Origin: Sisyra terminalis
Lineage: Eukaryota > Arthropoda > Insecta > Neuroptera > Sisyridae
Direction of reading: 5' to 3'
NCBI GenBank assembly: GCA_958496175.1
Contig: OY292277.1
Location: forward strand, 43,287,050-43,351,049
Length of the DNA: 64,000 nt
The first letter of the stretch is position 1, and each line of letters opens with the position of its first letter. This document shows, piece by piece, positions 11,380 to 24,159 of this stretch. The position numbers and the translations under genes are program-made. Below the pieces are notes generated by a model. That model did not search any database. It was not told the origin of the DNA and saw nothing but the letters and a program-made list of their open reading frames with translations.

Positions 11380-11520
11380 GTGAGCCGTCACGGGACGCCT
11401 AGTCTGCGCATGGCAACGCGTCGCCATATTGTACACACTACTACTACTACATGTAGACTGTATATCTATATTATATCGCCACGGAAACGATCCGGTTTAC
11501 CCTGCGCTTATAGATGTTTC
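11380..11520. other. Locally GC-richer island, function unknown
   Basis: GAGCCGTCACGGGACGCC, GCATGGCAACGCGTCGCC and GGAAACGATCCGG stand out against the AT-rich surroundings. It could be a promoter or conserved element. There is no adjoining exon I can support. Confidence 0.3.
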
Positions 11521-11859
11521 ACATCAAAAAGCTAACATTTTCAAAAGTAATAATCAATTTATGGACAATTGAAATTGATTGAAGATTTAATGGGCTAAAG
11601 TTATGTAATGCAAAACCCTTTTAATCAAAAAATTGGCAAACGATATAGACTGAGTAAAATGCGATAAAAAAATCCAAAAAAGTTCCATTTTTTATCGAAC
11701 TAAAATCTTTAGCTATAAAATGTACTACTAACTAATGTCTCATTTTTGCCGTTATTTATATTGATGGGTTCTTTGAATTTATTTCTGGACATAAAACAAT
11801 AACACCATTTATTTTAATACAAACACGTTTCCCTACATCTTTAATTATTTATTTTTAAT

Positions 11860-12140
11860 AATTGGTTTAACGGTTACAACTGTTAAACTTATTCGTAATC
11901 GTTTCGTAATTTATACTTGTCGTAACTTTCTTTGATATTGATCTGGCGACGGTCGATCGCCTTATTTATATACTCAATTGCAGATTCTGGAAGATTCGAG
12001 ACTGTTCCAGACACTTTTCGTAGTTTCGAATGTTTTCTATCTCTTTCTACTCCACATTAGCATCTCAAGGAAAGTGTTCTGGAACTTCTTCCATCTCTCT
12101 TCAATCTAATTGTTAGAACCGCAACAATAATGAAATTATA
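11860..12140 (+). repeat. LTR-like dispersed repeat, copy 1
   Basis: It shares an ordered set of blocks with 54020-54360: GACGGTCGATCGCCTTATTT, TTCTGGAAG, TTCGAATG, TTTCTATCTCTTTCTAC and AATTGTTA. A TTATTTATATA word could be a promoter TATA. Two diverged copies with internal promoter-like sequence suggest a solo LTR, but I cannot fix TG/CA ends or a duplication. Confidence 0.4.
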
Positions 12141-13750
12141 ATTGAACGGTGAATTGAAAATATCAAAGCTCGACCTCTACTAAAAGTCCCAATGCAAAAA
12201 TTTCAATATAACTTTTGTTTCAATGATACATATGATACATATTTTCAAGATATATACATACGATATGTATACAAATTTTGATGTCAGAAGACTTACAACG
12301 AAGAGATCGATTGAAAACTTGTAATAAAATTTATTAACGCCATCGCAATATTTACATATTTGCATTACTCCTATACATTTCATATTGGATTTCAAAATAA
12401 ATAAAAAGCCAAAAGAATTCTACCTTAAACTTCAATTTAATCTACCTGTACAAATCAATATTGCAAAGAACTTGAAACCCATGGCCATTCGTAAGGTCCA
12501 ATTCTTATCTTACATACATCTTTATTTAATTTTTTTTTAAATTATTCTCAAAAGTATATAAATAGATGTGCATCAAAGTCACCAACGACATTGATAACTA
12601 TCTTCCTACTCTTAATTAACGTTGTTAATTATTTTTACAAACATATATTTAAAAAAAATATCAATTACAACTATCGAAAAAACATATAAATCCTTCAAAA
12701 TTGTTTTAGACATGTAAAACTTGCAATCGTTCAATTATATGTTTTTTTTTGCAAAAATATTAATCACGTTTTAATACATACACTATCGTTGTCCATGTGA
12801 GGACTATGACGTAAATAAAACCACCCTTAGGGAAATTAATTACTAAAAAAAACATGTACAAAAACAATTAGCTAATTTCCAAAGCGTTTTTATTTACGTA
12901 GACAATATTTACATTTAAAACTGTTTAAAAAAAAACTTTCACTAAAAAATTAGTAATCTGATACACCCATGAAATATAAATGTTAAATCAACACTTTTTT
13001 CTATTAAAATTGATTATAATTTGGCTCGAAAAAAATAAATGGAAAGAATTGGGGTCTTACAAATATTTATTTAATGTTTTTCTTCAATAATTACTACAGT
13101 GAATGGTTGACAATTACACATATTACCGCAATCAGAACACTCATAACGAATTTAGAACATTTGCATTTATTAAAAAAATTAAATTACTATTAATAATTTT
13201 ATAACTTTATACACTTGACGTGATAATGACTACTCTCGATTTTCGTTTTTTAAAAGCTATTAAAGTTTACATTGACTGGTTTTTAAATAATTTAATTAGC
13301 GAAGGCTAAATTTGCAACAAGATTAAATATTGTTTGCATCATCTGATTTTTAAGATTCATCAAAGATTATTGATTTTTTTTTCAATTAAGGGGTTACATG
13401 CAAGGGGTTACTTTCATGCAATTATCAACAAAAATTACCCTAAATTTTTTTTCATTGGTTTCACCATTTCTGAGAAGAAGCGGTTCAAAAATTTACTTTA
13501 GTTGCATTCTTCATAATAAGCATAACTACGCCACCAATGTACATCATTGGACGCATAACTAAAGTAATGCAACCAAAGTATTTTTTTTTTGTGAACTATT
13601 ACGTAATTTGCACCAGTTCAGCGATGTGTCGCTATTTCATGGTGGTGATAGCAGGCAATTGATCTTTAGCGGCGTTTAAGTAGCTGGAGGAGTCGAACTT
13701 TATTCCTCTGTCTTTTTTATTTTTTTATTTTTTGATTGTTCTTGACCTTG
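12141..13750. other. AT-rich stretch without a recognisable gene
   Basis: Short frames only. GTATATAAATAG at 12555 resembles a TATA box but no transcript model follows. The last 150 bases are probably the 3' end of the LINE that reads leftward from 14.56 kb. Confidence 0.5.
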
Positions 13751-13753
13751 TGG

Positions 13754-14565
13754 TCAAGCAACTGTTATTTCTTGGAGCTCTTGAGGGACTTTCCGTTTCA
13801 GCTTTCTTTGATTTATAGTTTCCCTCAAGCCTAGTTCTACTGCACTAGAACAATTTTCCAGACCGTTAAGGAAATTCCTTGTAAGTTGGATTAGGTAGTT
13901 TTTTATGCATAGGACGTTCATTTCGTGATAAATTTGGTTATTTCTCACATACCATGGAGCTTTAGTGATGATTTTCAAGACTCAATTTTGGAACACCTGT
14001 AGGTCATTGTGATTTTTCTTTGAGGATGGAAGCCAAACTGCGCAAGAGTATGTGAGAAATGGTCTAATAACTGATTTGTATATCATCATTGAACATTCCA
14101 TACTTAGACGAGACTTTCTGTTGATAAGTGGGTATAGTTGGATGAGTCGAATGTTGGCTTCTCTGATTTTACTTTAAATGTGGCTTTGCCAGGTTAATTT
14201 CGAGTTCAGAAGTTTGCCCAGATATTTAACAGGCATTGTTTTCTCACTTCACGGAATTTCTATGTGATCCAGCACGATAGGCTCCAGTTGGTTGGAGAAA
14301 CGTCTTAGAAACAAAATTTTGGCGATGCTTTTAGATGGATTAATATGAATTTTCCTTCTACTGAACCAGGAAGATAGGTGGTTGATAGACTGCTGGAATT
14401 TTTGAATGGCTCTTTGAAGATCATTGTTCAGGTTGATGATGGCGATGTCATCCACGTACATTGAGGTAATACAGTGGTCCAGTGATGGAAAGGCCGCAAC
14501 ATAGAGATTGGACCCAATACTGATCTCTGAGGTACCTTCGAGTGGATAGGTTTTTCCTCTGATAA
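13754..14565 (-). pseudogene. Jockey-like LINE reverse transcriptase remnant
   Basis: Reading leftward on the minus strand, a diverged PQRSVLGP block (PQGSVLGP in the family) leads, after a frameshift near 14500, to MYVDDIAII, the catalytic YxDD motif of reverse transcriptase. It then runs in one frame through VKYLGKLLNSKLTW, SVIRPFLTYSCAVW and the C-terminal APWYVRNNQI motif. Three in-frame stops interrupt it, near 14237, 14180 and 13982. The APWYVRN block is typical of jockey-clade LINEs. The 5' half (endonuclease, ORF1) is absent, as expected from 5' truncation. It is not functional. Confidence 0.9.
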
Positions 14566-14569
14566 CTGA

Positions 14570-15310
14570 TAAAATAAATTTTGAATCCCTTTTTCTCAGA
14601 AATGGTGAAAGTTATAAAAATAATGTTATGGCAATTTTTGTAGATAATTGCATGCTCTATAATTTAAATATAGAAACTATAACTATAACTTTATCATTTC
14701 TGTGCTGTAGTTTGAAGTAATCTATAGTCTTTAGGTCATCGTATAATGTAATATATTAGGAGTTGTTTGATGAATTAATTTCTCTTCTTTTGGTATACTC
14801 TTCACTTCTTCATACATATATTGATCTTTTTTCCGATTTTAAAATGGCAAATGAAGATTTAAACATGCTTCTTTTAATTACCATATCGACCAGTGATCCA
14901 GTTTGTGATCTGGTACCCATAATAGTTTTAGTAATTTTGATTTTCTTGTAATGCTTAGTACTGTTTCTGATGTTAAAAATAATTTCTACCTTTTCACTAT
15001 TCTTAACACTTTAATGCATTTGAAAAAAATTAAAAGAAAATTCTGAAATCCTGTCACTATTTCGACCATAGTTCTATAAATATCAGCACAAAAAATATTA
15101 CGAAAATTAGTTTTATTTTATTGACTAATTGGAATCATTAGATCTTTTAGGTCGCAGTATTGTTTGTAATAATACTCTTATAATAAGAATTCATAATATC
15201 ACTTACACAAAATATGAATTTTTTGCAAACCATAGGTATCACTAATTATGGATGAAGTGAGCAAAGAATTGCGGAATATGTCAAAGCTAATTTATTTAAA
15301 AATACATTAT
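14570..15310. other. AT-rich stretch, nothing recognised
   Basis: Only short frames without domain similarity. I see no repeat with defined ends. Confidence 0.5.
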
Positions 15311-15317
15311 ATTCATA

Positions 15318-15422
15318 ATTTTCCAGATATTCTAATAGTTCTAAATTCATAAATCATAAAAATCTGTTTAGCTATTTTGTAGTTATAAATAGTCTAACTA
15401 ACACGACTTTGTTATATATATA

Positions 15423-15471
<49 letters not shown>

Positions 15472-16582
15472 CAGGGCCAAAAAAATCGACTATTTTTTTT
15501 TTTTAAAAGTATATCGAAAATATTGTTCAAGGTGACAAAAAAAAAAGTTGGGAAGGTTTGAGCCCTTAATATTAATATTAAGAGGTGTAATTTCGATTTT
15601 TAATTTGTGCTTTCATTTTTGCGTCAATGCTGTCAAACTATCCAGGTAAAAAAAATCACTTGCACATATATTTATAGAAAATTAAATTCCTTACAAAGAA
15701 CGTCTCTTTGAAAATTTTTGCCAGACATGCGCGTTTCCGAATAATCAAGCTTTCAACATTGATATAATTCTTAGATTTATCTTCTTTATTTTGGAATTTT
15801 GTAACAAACGAACAAATAAATTTATAGAAATAAACATTATAGATTCTTAAAGCAAATTTAATGCTCTATAAAAAAGGTCTCTTAACGTTTTTTCATAAAG
15901 TCACTCTTTCAAAATTGGTTCAACAACGAAAAAAACAATAATTTAATTTTTCCTTCAACTTTAATTGTGAATAACTTTTGAAAAAATAATTTTATGTAAA
16001 AACGTTAAGATACCTATTTTGTAGAGTATTAAATTTACTTCAAGAATCTATATTGTTTATTTCTATATATTTATTTGTTCGTTAGTTATAAAATTCCAAA
16101 ATAAAGAAGATAAATCTAAGAGTTATATCAATGTTTAAAGCTTGATTATTCGGAAACGGCGTGTCTAGCGAAAATTTTTATAGAAACGTTTTTTGTAGGA
16201 AATTTAATTTTCTATAAATATATATGTATAAATGAATGTTTTTACCTTGATAGTTTGGCAGTATTGACGCAAAAATGAAAGCACAGATAAAAAATCGAAA
16301 TTAAAGATGATAGATCTCTTAATATTAATATTAAGGGCTCAAACCTTCCCGAAATTTTTTTTTGTCACCTTGAACAATATTTTCGATATACTTTTCAAAA
16401 AAAAAAATAGTCGATTTTTTTGGTCCTGTTTAATATATATATATATATATATATAACAAAGTCGAGTTAGTTAGACTATTTATAACTACAAAATAGCTAA
16501 ACAGATTTTTATGATTTATGAATTTTTGGATTCGTCAACGCCTAAATTAACAGAATAACAATTTGAATATCTGGAAAATTAA
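15318..16582. repeat. 1.27-kb imperfect palindrome with internal (TA)n tracts
   Basis: The left arm starts AATTTTCCAGATATTC and the right arm ends GAATATCTGGAAAATT. Arms of about 600 bp meet near 15940. Inside each arm lie a TA run, the word CCAAAAAAATCGACTATTTT or its complement, and CTTAATATTAATATTAAG. Complementarity continues outside the TA runs, so this is an inverted duplication of an element plus flank, not just a terminal inverted repeat. Related ends occur at 16590-16630, 24230-24360 and 30220-30360. Confidence 0.75.
15414..15467. repeat. (TA)n microsatellite
   Basis: Almost pure TA dinucleotides immediately outside a TTAAACAGGGCC element end. The same family sits in TA runs at 16430, 24230 and 30331, which suggests insertion into TA targets. 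Confidence 0.9.
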
Positions 16583-16639
16583 TATTGGAAAAAAAATAGT
16601 CGATTTTTTTGGCTCAATCTAATATATATAGATAGATAT

Positions 16640-17700
16640 ACCATAAAACTTATACAAAAAAAACTCAGATTATTATTCGCGTGACTCAACTCATTTAACG
16701 GAACAGTATTGAAAATTTATATTAAATAGCGATTTTACATAACTAAGTACAAAAGGATAATTATAGTTCATTCAATGTTTTGTAAGAGAACAGTAATTGT
16801 GCAGTCACTTATATTTTCTTTTCAAATTGATAGGAAAAGAATTTCGGTTAGTTATGATAAGAAATTAATCAGAGAAACCATAAATTCTTGGCGGATTTGT
16901 GTTGAAAATTTAATCAAAAATTACTAATTATTTTTCTCGGAAGTTTTATCGTTGTGAATTTCGATTTTTCCTGTGTGCAATTAATTGGGTTTTGTGCGAT
17001 TAAAATGTGTGGACCTTGATGGATGTTTGTTCGTTTTAAATTGTTTATTAATGAAGCGCTGATGAAATGATACGATCGCAAGTTGGGAAAACTATATAGA
17101 GGTTTTCCAAACTCCAATTTTATGATTGTTGTTTGACGATAGAAATAATAAATTTTCAGTGGATCGTTTCTTTGATCTGGTGGCGAACACTAATCATCTC
17201 GATAGGTTTTCGTCTTGTTTTCTCTTTCGCTCCCACGTGTTGCTAGCACTTCTGTTTTGTCTCACTCACACATAAGATCATCAATTATCCAATTCAAATG
17301 ACGAGGGAAATCGGAAGTGCGATGACAACAAATGTACAGGTCACCGGATATTTAATAATGTTTGTGTATGCGTTAATTGGATAATTTATTGACTAATTGA
17401 TTGGTGCTTTTTCGATGCAAGTTTACAAATGAAACAAGTGGTTATTGACAAAAAATTTTTGCCATTTTTTTATTATTATTATTTGTTTTTTATGTTTGCA
17501 GATTGGACGAGATCGTCACGGGGTGAGAGTCCAACAAATTTGGAACTGATATGTGACTGTTCAGTAAAATATGAATTTTAGTGAATGAATAACTGTTGAA
17601 AATAATTGTGATACCAAGTTTTGTGACAAAAAAACCAAGTTTTGCATAAAGAAAACCAGAAGAATCATCTTCAACGTTTTTCTTCTTGAGCTGTGAGGTA
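16640..17700. other. No recognisable gene; one less AT-rich patch
   Basis: The patch at about 17160-17350 (CTGGTGGCGAACAC, CTCCCACGTGTTGC) is less AT-rich and might contain a regulatory or exonic segment. No open frame with splice sites or a domain supports a gene. Confidence 0.4.
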
Positions 17701-17790
17701 AGGTGCTGCATTAATAAGTTTTCCCCTTGAAATTTCTAAGTATAAAATAAGTGTAAAAAATATTTTCACATAAGAAAAATTCAAGCAAAA

Positions 17791-17912
17791 GTGGTCTAGA
17801 GGACTAAGGGACTAGACTGGGAGGTTTTGATTTACGAATTTTTATAAACACTAGAGTCACTAAAGACTTTAGCAATTATAAAGCGACGGTAAATAACAAT
17901 TGAAAAAAAATC
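17791..17912 (+). mobile_element. tRNA-derived SINE, internally deleted copy
   Basis: It retains GTGGTCTAGAGG from the head and the tail CACTAGAGTCACTAAAG, AGCAATTATAAAGCGACGG and GGTAAATAACAATTG. The box B segment is lost. Confidence 0.7.
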
Positions 17913-18075
17913 CGGAATTTAAGTTCCAAACTTTTGAACTACCACTCCTTTTACAAGGAAAAAAATCGACCTCCTTTGTACAACAGTTCATTATACTCAT
18001 TAATAAGCTTTTCCCTTGAAATTTTTAAGTACAAAATAAGTTTAAAAAATATTTTCACTTAAAAAAATTTAAGCA

Positions 18076-18218
18076 AACGTGGTCTAGGTAGGTTTTGGGT
18101 TCGATTTTTGTATCAAGCAAATTTACGATATTTCTTGATTTACAGATTTTTATTAACCCTAGAGTCACTAAAGACTTTAGCAGTTATAAAACGACGGTAA
18201 ATAACAATTGAAAAAAAA
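18076..18218 (+). mobile_element. tRNA-derived SINE copy
   Basis: GTGGTCTAGG and box-B-like GGGTTCGATTTTTG are followed by the tail CCCTAGAGTCACTAAAG, AGCAGTTATAAAACGACGG and an A run. It lies in the second unit of the tandem duplication. Confidence 0.75.
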
Positions 18219-18309
18219 ATCTGAAACCTAAGTTCCCAACTTTTGAACTACCACTCCTTTTACAAGGAAAAAAATTGACCCCCTTTGTACAACAGTTCGT
18301 TATACTCAA

Positions 18310-19150
18310 AGCTATCGTTAACCTAATGGAAGTATATTGGGGACTTAAGAATAATTGGACTTTTTTGACTTTTACAGAGGACCATTTTGTTTAAACAGGT
18401 TTAGGGGACAACAATAAATAAGAGGGTCCTGAATTTACTAATTTTCTTAAAAGAAGGCTACAATACCATAAGTCTTTCTTAATGCCTCCTTACCCTTTTA
18501 TCAGTGTACTCTATTTAATCCTCTTAAAAAGTTTAGTGAGACTTAAGACATCATAAATCATTTCTTTGCAATTCACCGTTTATATTGACCTCCCCCACAA
18601 AATTTATTTCCTATTTTTCCTCATTTTGACCTTATAGCATCTTCATTTCTTATTCCTCTGAATACTTCCATGACCTTTTTTTGATTTATTTCAAAATATT
18701 TCTATTTGGTTATTGCTACTTTCTTTTCTACTCTTTGTTCAGCAATTTGTTATAGTACCTATTTCCTCCATTTGATCCCAAAATGATCATTATTTGAAAT
18801 ATTATTCTAAGCCATTTGAATCTCAGTTTCTTTGACCAGAAAAAAGAATTAAACTAAACTATTGGTCCAAGTTTTTTCATAAAAATTATAGGTCAATCTA
18901 CTAGATTAAATTTTGCCACATACCAGCATTCTCCCTTCAGAAATGGTTGAAAATTAAGGGTTCGTATTAGTTTGTATCGATGTTTTATATCGTTTAATAT
19001 TTTCTGTCATATGGGAGGAGGGGGGGATTCAAGCTGTTTCCCAAAAACAAAATTAACGTTCAAAAATTTGTCAATAATTAAATAAGAACAGAGTTATCCC
19101 AAACGGATCATGTCAAGTATTTGGGAATGAACCTGGATAAAACAAAAACA
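18310..19150. other. AT-rich stretch, nothing recognised
   Basis: No frame with a domain and no bounded repeat. Pyrimidine-rich patches occur near 18480-18780. Confidence 0.5.
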
Positions 19151-19250
19151 AAATTTGTAAATAAAAGAAAAAAAAAATAAATAAGAAGACAATTCAGGTT
19201 GTTGAAGATCGATTTTTTTTATTTAATGTTTTTGAATTCAAATTAAAATT

Positions 19251-19287
19251 AGCTACGTTTCGTTACGTATCGTAACTTCATCAGGCT
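19251..19287 (-). ncRNA. Hammerhead motif, left arm of element 2
   Basis: Minus strand: CUGAUGA, stem II GUUAC/GUAAC with a GAUAC loop, GAA, palindromic ACGU, then A as predicted cleavage nucleotide. Stem I begins GCU with AGC, so three pairs are intact next to the core. Confidence 0.75.
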
Positions 19288-19360
19288 TCTTGAATCACAA
19301 CGAATATTTTAGTTTTTTGTGATTTTAAAAAAAACTAAAATATTTTTTGTAATTCAGGAC

Positions 19361-19396
19361 GCCTGATGAAGTAACAATACGTTACGAAACGTAGCT
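19361..19396 (+). ncRNA. Hammerhead motif, right arm of element 2
   Basis: CUGAUGA at 19363-19369 and stem II GUAAC/GUUAC with an AAUAC loop. The other arm has GUUAC/GUAAC, so a base pair has switched while pairing is kept. Palindromic ACGU is at 19389-19392 and the predicted cleavage nucleotide is A19393. Confidence 0.75.
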
Positions 19397-19916
19397 ACTT
19401 TGAATTTGAATTCAAAAACATTAAATAAAAAAACCGATCTTAAACACCCTGAATTGTCTTCTTATGTAATAAAAAGCTGAAATCTGAATTTTGTCATCTA
19501 TTTATCAAAAATCTTAGATCTTCTTTTACTGATTGAAAAAATGATCAAAAACTGTAATAAAATAATTCAGGATATCAAAATCTAATACTTAAGAACTTTT
19601 AAGGATATCCTTGAGTCCTTTCCTCGTAAAAAAAAATATTTTACACTAAAAAGCTTTGATTTATCAAAAATTTGGTGAAAAAATGATTCCAACAAAAATT
19701 AAGCCTCTGATCAAGTTCAAGAAAAAAAGGTCCTTAGGAAAATATTGATTTTTCTAACCAATTTTTCTAAACGGCAGAAATATCAACAAATATCAAGCTT
19801 TTTAATGGGTTTTCCGGCGGTATCGGTATTGTTTTGGAAAAACATTCGAAAAATTTGTTTCCTTTGGTTCATATCAACAATATGATACTTAACACGCCTT
19901 ATACTATGTATTAGAA

Positions 19917-20097
19917 CAGGGGTGTTCAAATTAATTTTGTGGAGACCCAGATTTAATAATTTTATTTCTGCAGAGGGCCAAAGGAAATGTCCAATATTAA
20001 AGCAATAGTAATACTTATACATTGATGGCTAAAATTTTAACGGCATAAAATAATTAATTCGTGGGTCAGATGAAGAATTTTTGCGGGTCGTACACTG
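19917..20097. mobile_element. hAT-like MITE remnant
   Basis: It starts CAGGGGTGTTCAAATT and ends GGGTCGTACACTG, short imperfect CAG...CTG-type ends. Fragments such as GGAGACCCAG and GAGGGCCAAAGG resemble the interiors of such elements. No clear 8-bp duplication remains. Confidence 0.45.
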
Positions 20098-20099
20098 AT

Positions 20100-21610
20100 T
20101 TTTTTTTTATAAAAATTACAATAGTAATATCGTACTTTATGCTGTACAATATAACAGTGGAGGACCTGAACTAACGTTTTATGCTTTTTTATAATGTCAC
20201 ATAGTAAAATTCATTTGATGTAGATTGCAACTTGAAACAGTAAATAACCCTATTAATTTTCATAAATTTTACTATATAAAAATAAGATTTTTTTTTCCGT
20301 GTCTTGTACTAAATAATGACTTTTTAAATCATTAAAAGTATTTTTAATGTACTTATACAGTAGTTTCGCTTGGTTAAAAGGCGAAAATTTTGGAATGGCG
20401 ATATTTGATGATAACAAAACTTGACTGTATACATTTTTTTATAGTAAACCTTTTTTAAACCTTTGAAGCAATAAAGCAAATCATGCCAGAATAAAATCAA
20501 ATTACTTTAACAATGATGACAGTTTATGGATAAAATTAACATCAAATTGAATAATTTATGTGGAAATTTAACAAAAATATCCATTTTTTGCACAAATCAG
20601 GTTATTCTTGTGAGTTATTGTGAGGAATTTTTTGTGAAACCGTTTCGGTTTCTTTGCTTTAACGAACGAAATGGTGCAATGCACTTTGCCAATACAAAAA
20701 AAGCTAATTTGCATTCGAGTGCAAAAATAATTAAGAAACATTTTCAAAATAATTATTCTTTGATATAATATTTGTTACGAGAAATTGAAAGTTTTTTTTT
20801 TTTGTGCAATTTTTCGAAAATAATAAACATAAACTTATAGGTAGAAGTAGTTTTTTGTGGAGGGGGACATATTGGCAAAGGCAATAATTTCATCAAGAAC
20901 GCTTGTGATAAGAAAAAAATGCATTAATTATAAATGCTCTTGAATGTGAATACAAAGAAGGTTATCAGGTGTAGAATTTTTCAAGTTCATTCGATACATA
21001 AAATTTCAATAGCAAAAAATCCGATTGTATGGGTGCCATTGTTGCGATTACCTCGTGAGGAAACTAACATAAAAGTTTAACTACTTTCCAGTGATTTTCT
21101 CTAAAATATATTTTGCTTCACCAATGAATCTATCTGGAAAAATTTATAATAATATTCATTAATCAATTGTGCAATGTGCAAGTGGTGGAGCATCCAAACT
21201 ATTTGATTAATTTCACGTAAGTCGATTTTTATTCAATTTAGTGCATTTGCATTGTTGACATTATAACATCTAATTTTAAAATTGACTCAATTTTCCAAAC
21301 GGAAGTTCTTATGTGGTATTTATTACCTTTTGTTTAAGAGTATAAATTATGGTTTTATTTAATTGGCATAGGAAATAGGTCAACTTTTATTTTTCTGTAA
21401 TATTTTTGCATGTTTTTACGTATTTTTTTATGACTTTATATTGAGTTAGAAATTAACTTTTTATTCACCTATTTCTTCAATAATTAATTTTTTATTCAAA
21501 TTTTATTAGAAATGGTCTTATTAGTTTTCATACATTAGTTAGAAATTAAAAAAAAATATTTATTGGTTTTGTTCGATGTGTAGTGAAATTTATAGGTGAA
21601 TGAAAGAATG
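20100..21610. other. AT-rich stretch, nothing recognised
   Basis: The longest frame here (20526-20768, plus) has no domain, no signal peptide and compositional bias only. I do not call it a gene. Confidence 0.5.
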
Positions 21611-21631
21611 AGAACATGACAAAACAGAACT

Positions 21632-22016
21632 AAGAATAAAAATTTCCTAAATGTGACATGTTCTGTTTTGTCATACAATTAATTAAATATTACTGTTATT
21701 TGAACTAAATTTATTTACTGCTATTGTATCCTATTATATATACTAAATTTGATACCCATCCCGATATTCAATTGAGCTGAAATTTTCATAAATTTATCCG
21801 TTGAAAAACCACTCCTTAAACAACTAGGAATAGAAATTTCCTAAATTTGACATGTTCTGTTTTGAAATACAAGTAATTAAACTACTGTTATTTGAACCAA
21901 ATTTATTTACTGCTATTATATCCTATTATATATACTAAATTTGATCCCTATCCTGATGTTCAATTGAGCTTAAATTTTTCATAAATTTATCAATTGAAAA
22001 ACCACTCCTTAATGTA
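21632..22016 (+). repeat. Two-copy tandem duplication, period about 194 bp
   Basis: AATTTCCTAAATGTGACATG at 21641 and AATTTCCTAAATTTGACATG at 21835 start matching units. Both run through TTTATTTACTGCTATT and GAAAAACCACTCCTTAA. The preceding ACATGACAAAACAGAAC is also an inverted copy of a block within the unit. Confidence 0.85.
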
Positions 22017-23400
22017 ACCTAAAGAAGTGCATGCTATTGTTGAAGGATGTACCTATAATTTCGTCTTAATTTATAGTAATATTTTCATGGTCAAATAGTT
22101 GAATTGATTATCGTAGATTTTTAGGTAAGGAGTCATTCATAAACTATATAAGCTACTTTATGGGATAGAGGGATCAAAATCTTCTTTTTTTCTGGAGTTC
22201 CGTACAAAACGGATAATATTGTAATCATTTTTAATCTTATTAAAAAAGGAAAGGGAATTCAAAAATTTTAAAACTTGTCTTTTGTTATTTATGGATGGCC
22301 CCTACTTTATGACAAATGGATGTTTTTATGACAGTTGAAGGTTAAGCTTATGTGGGTCAACTAATTTTGTTTCTTGGTACTGCAAAAATAAATGAAAAGC
22401 CAATTTTTGACAATTTCAATATTGAAAACCTCAAACTTTACGTTTGGTGAAAAAATAAATACCAAATAAAAAAATATGAACATTAAATACTTGTGCTAAG
22501 TTTGACATTAAAGATTCCTACATAAGAAGTCGATTTTATAGCGATGAATTTCCCGATGGTTTCGTCGCTATTTTCGATAAAAGGATTGAAAAAATTTACA
22601 CTTTTGTCAAATTTTTATATTTTGGGTTTAACCAGATTTACAGTTTTCTTCGATGATATGGAACAGTGTTTCTTAACCATTTTCTTAACTTATTGCAATA
22701 GGTTTCCGCACTCTATTGAAAAATTTGTTTAGGTTTTTTTGTTTAGAAAAATATATCGTTTGCAAAATTTATTATTATCAATTTCATAATTTATATTGTT
22801 AGGGGTTTTTCTCGCACCCCAAAAACACTTTTCCGCACCCCTAGAGGAGATTAAGAGTACCGCAGATTAAGAAGATACTGATTTAAAGAAAAAGAAAATT
22901 TGTCAAATTTTGTCATTTGAAACCCGATTTCCTCACGTAGGATGAAAAAAAGCACTAAAAATGCAAACTAATTTAGACCGTTAACTACCAATCCCTATTG
23001 GGATGAGAGGGAATGCTAGCTGATAGATTTATGGAGTACAATAGTCAATTGTACAATGTTAGAATAGTCTTTTGGATCTTAAACTATCAAAAATCACTCC
23101 TTAAATTTACGGTATACTTCGGAATTTTAATAAATTTCAGCCAGTACATAATATTATGTTTACGAAATTTGAACTATCGATAAACTTTAATGATTCTTTT
23201 TCAATGGGTGGGAGAGAAATGAAGAGTTTGGAAAATAAAAATCAGTAATTCAGAATATTACCATGTCACTATACCTTTCCCACAATTGTACCTTTCGATT
23301 AATGTGGCTACTTTTTCGATAAATTCGAAGAGTTTGGTGAAAAGGAAAACATTCGAGTGGGAAAATATGTTACGAGAATTTATATGGAGAAAATACATCA
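22017..23400. other. AT-rich stretch, nothing recognised
   Basis: No frame or bounded repeat I can support. AGGGGTTTTTCTCGCACCCC near 22800 is a locally GC-rich, partly self-complementary patch. Confidence 0.45.
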
Positions 23401-23670
23401 ATGTAAAGCCGGGTGACCAGACACTTGTTCACTAGAAAAATCCCTACACAAAATTTCCCCATAGAAAGTTGCTCACAAGCATTATTGCTCACACGAAAGT
23501 TGCCCTCATAGAAATTTACTCATACATAGAATATAGAAAATTCCTTACATAGAAACTAATGCACAATGATATATCCTTACATGGACATTAATCCACAGGA
23601 AAAAAAAAATTTAATTTATTGTTATTTTACTATTAGTAAAGTAATAGTATTGTTAGTATAACGATAATAA

Positions 23671-23745
23671 AATTGAATTAATAAAAAAATAATGAATTAA
23701 ATTAAAGACAAAGTAGAAGCTGAAGCGTTGCCAGATATTGACGTC
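23671..23745 (+). mobile_element. Decayed half-copy of MITE family A
   Basis: AATTGAATTAATAAAA, TGAATTAAATTAAAGACAAAG and GCGTTGCCAGAT follow in the same order as the right half of the element at 2089-2311, with changes. The outer end is lost. Confidence 0.5.
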
Positions 23746-24159
23746 AATATAAGGGACATGAATCCTTTTTTTAAGGTTTAAAACTTAAAAAAATAATTTA
23801 TCTTTCCAAATACGTTGAAAACGTATTGCCATACTAATATTAAAAAAAAATTATTTAAATAACCAACTAATACCCGCGACTTCGTTTACGTAACGTCGAT
23901 GTTGGTTACATTTTCTTTTTAGATTTACTATTTGTAGTGGTGTAAGGAAATTTTTATTTTTCTTTTCTTTTACGAAAAACGTAATATTGCGTCAGCTTTA
24001 ACAGCACTATTATTAAATTTAAATTACAATTGTTGATTAATCCTACATTATCTCATACAAACTTAATCACCCCTTTTCATTCTTTTTGGGTAGAAATTTT
24101 CAAAAAAAAAAACCTTTTTTTGTTAATATTTTCTTATTGGGATATCGCAGGGTCAATTT

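Larger units (their letters stand above)
17711..18308 (+). repeat. Two-copy tandem duplication with SINE copies
   Basis: The units begin TTAATAAGTTTTCCCCTTG at 17711 and TTAATAAGCTTTTCCCTTG at 18000, and end with ACAACAGTTCATTATACTC or a near-identical word. Each contains one copy of the SINE. The first unit is about 20 bp shorter because of a deletion within its SINE. Long shared blocks such as TTTGAACTACCACTCCTTTT show recent duplication. Confidence 0.85.
19181..19499 (+). mobile_element. Hammerhead-bearing foldback element 2
   Basis: The inverted arms start ATAAGAAGACAATTCAGG and end with its near-complement CCTGAATTGTCTTCTTAT, followed by a tail AAAGCTGAAATCTGAATTTT that is shared with the element at 38950-39645. 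Each arm holds a hammerhead motif. A target duplication cannot be made out clearly. No coding capacity. Confidence 0.75.

Noticed and set aside
11395..11440. X-box-like motif GCATGGCAACGCG upstream of a ciliary gene
   Set aside because: Only half of the motif matches and no gene follows.
20526..20768. 80-codon frame on the plus strand
   Set aside because: No signal peptide, splice signals or domain; composition matches AT-rich background.
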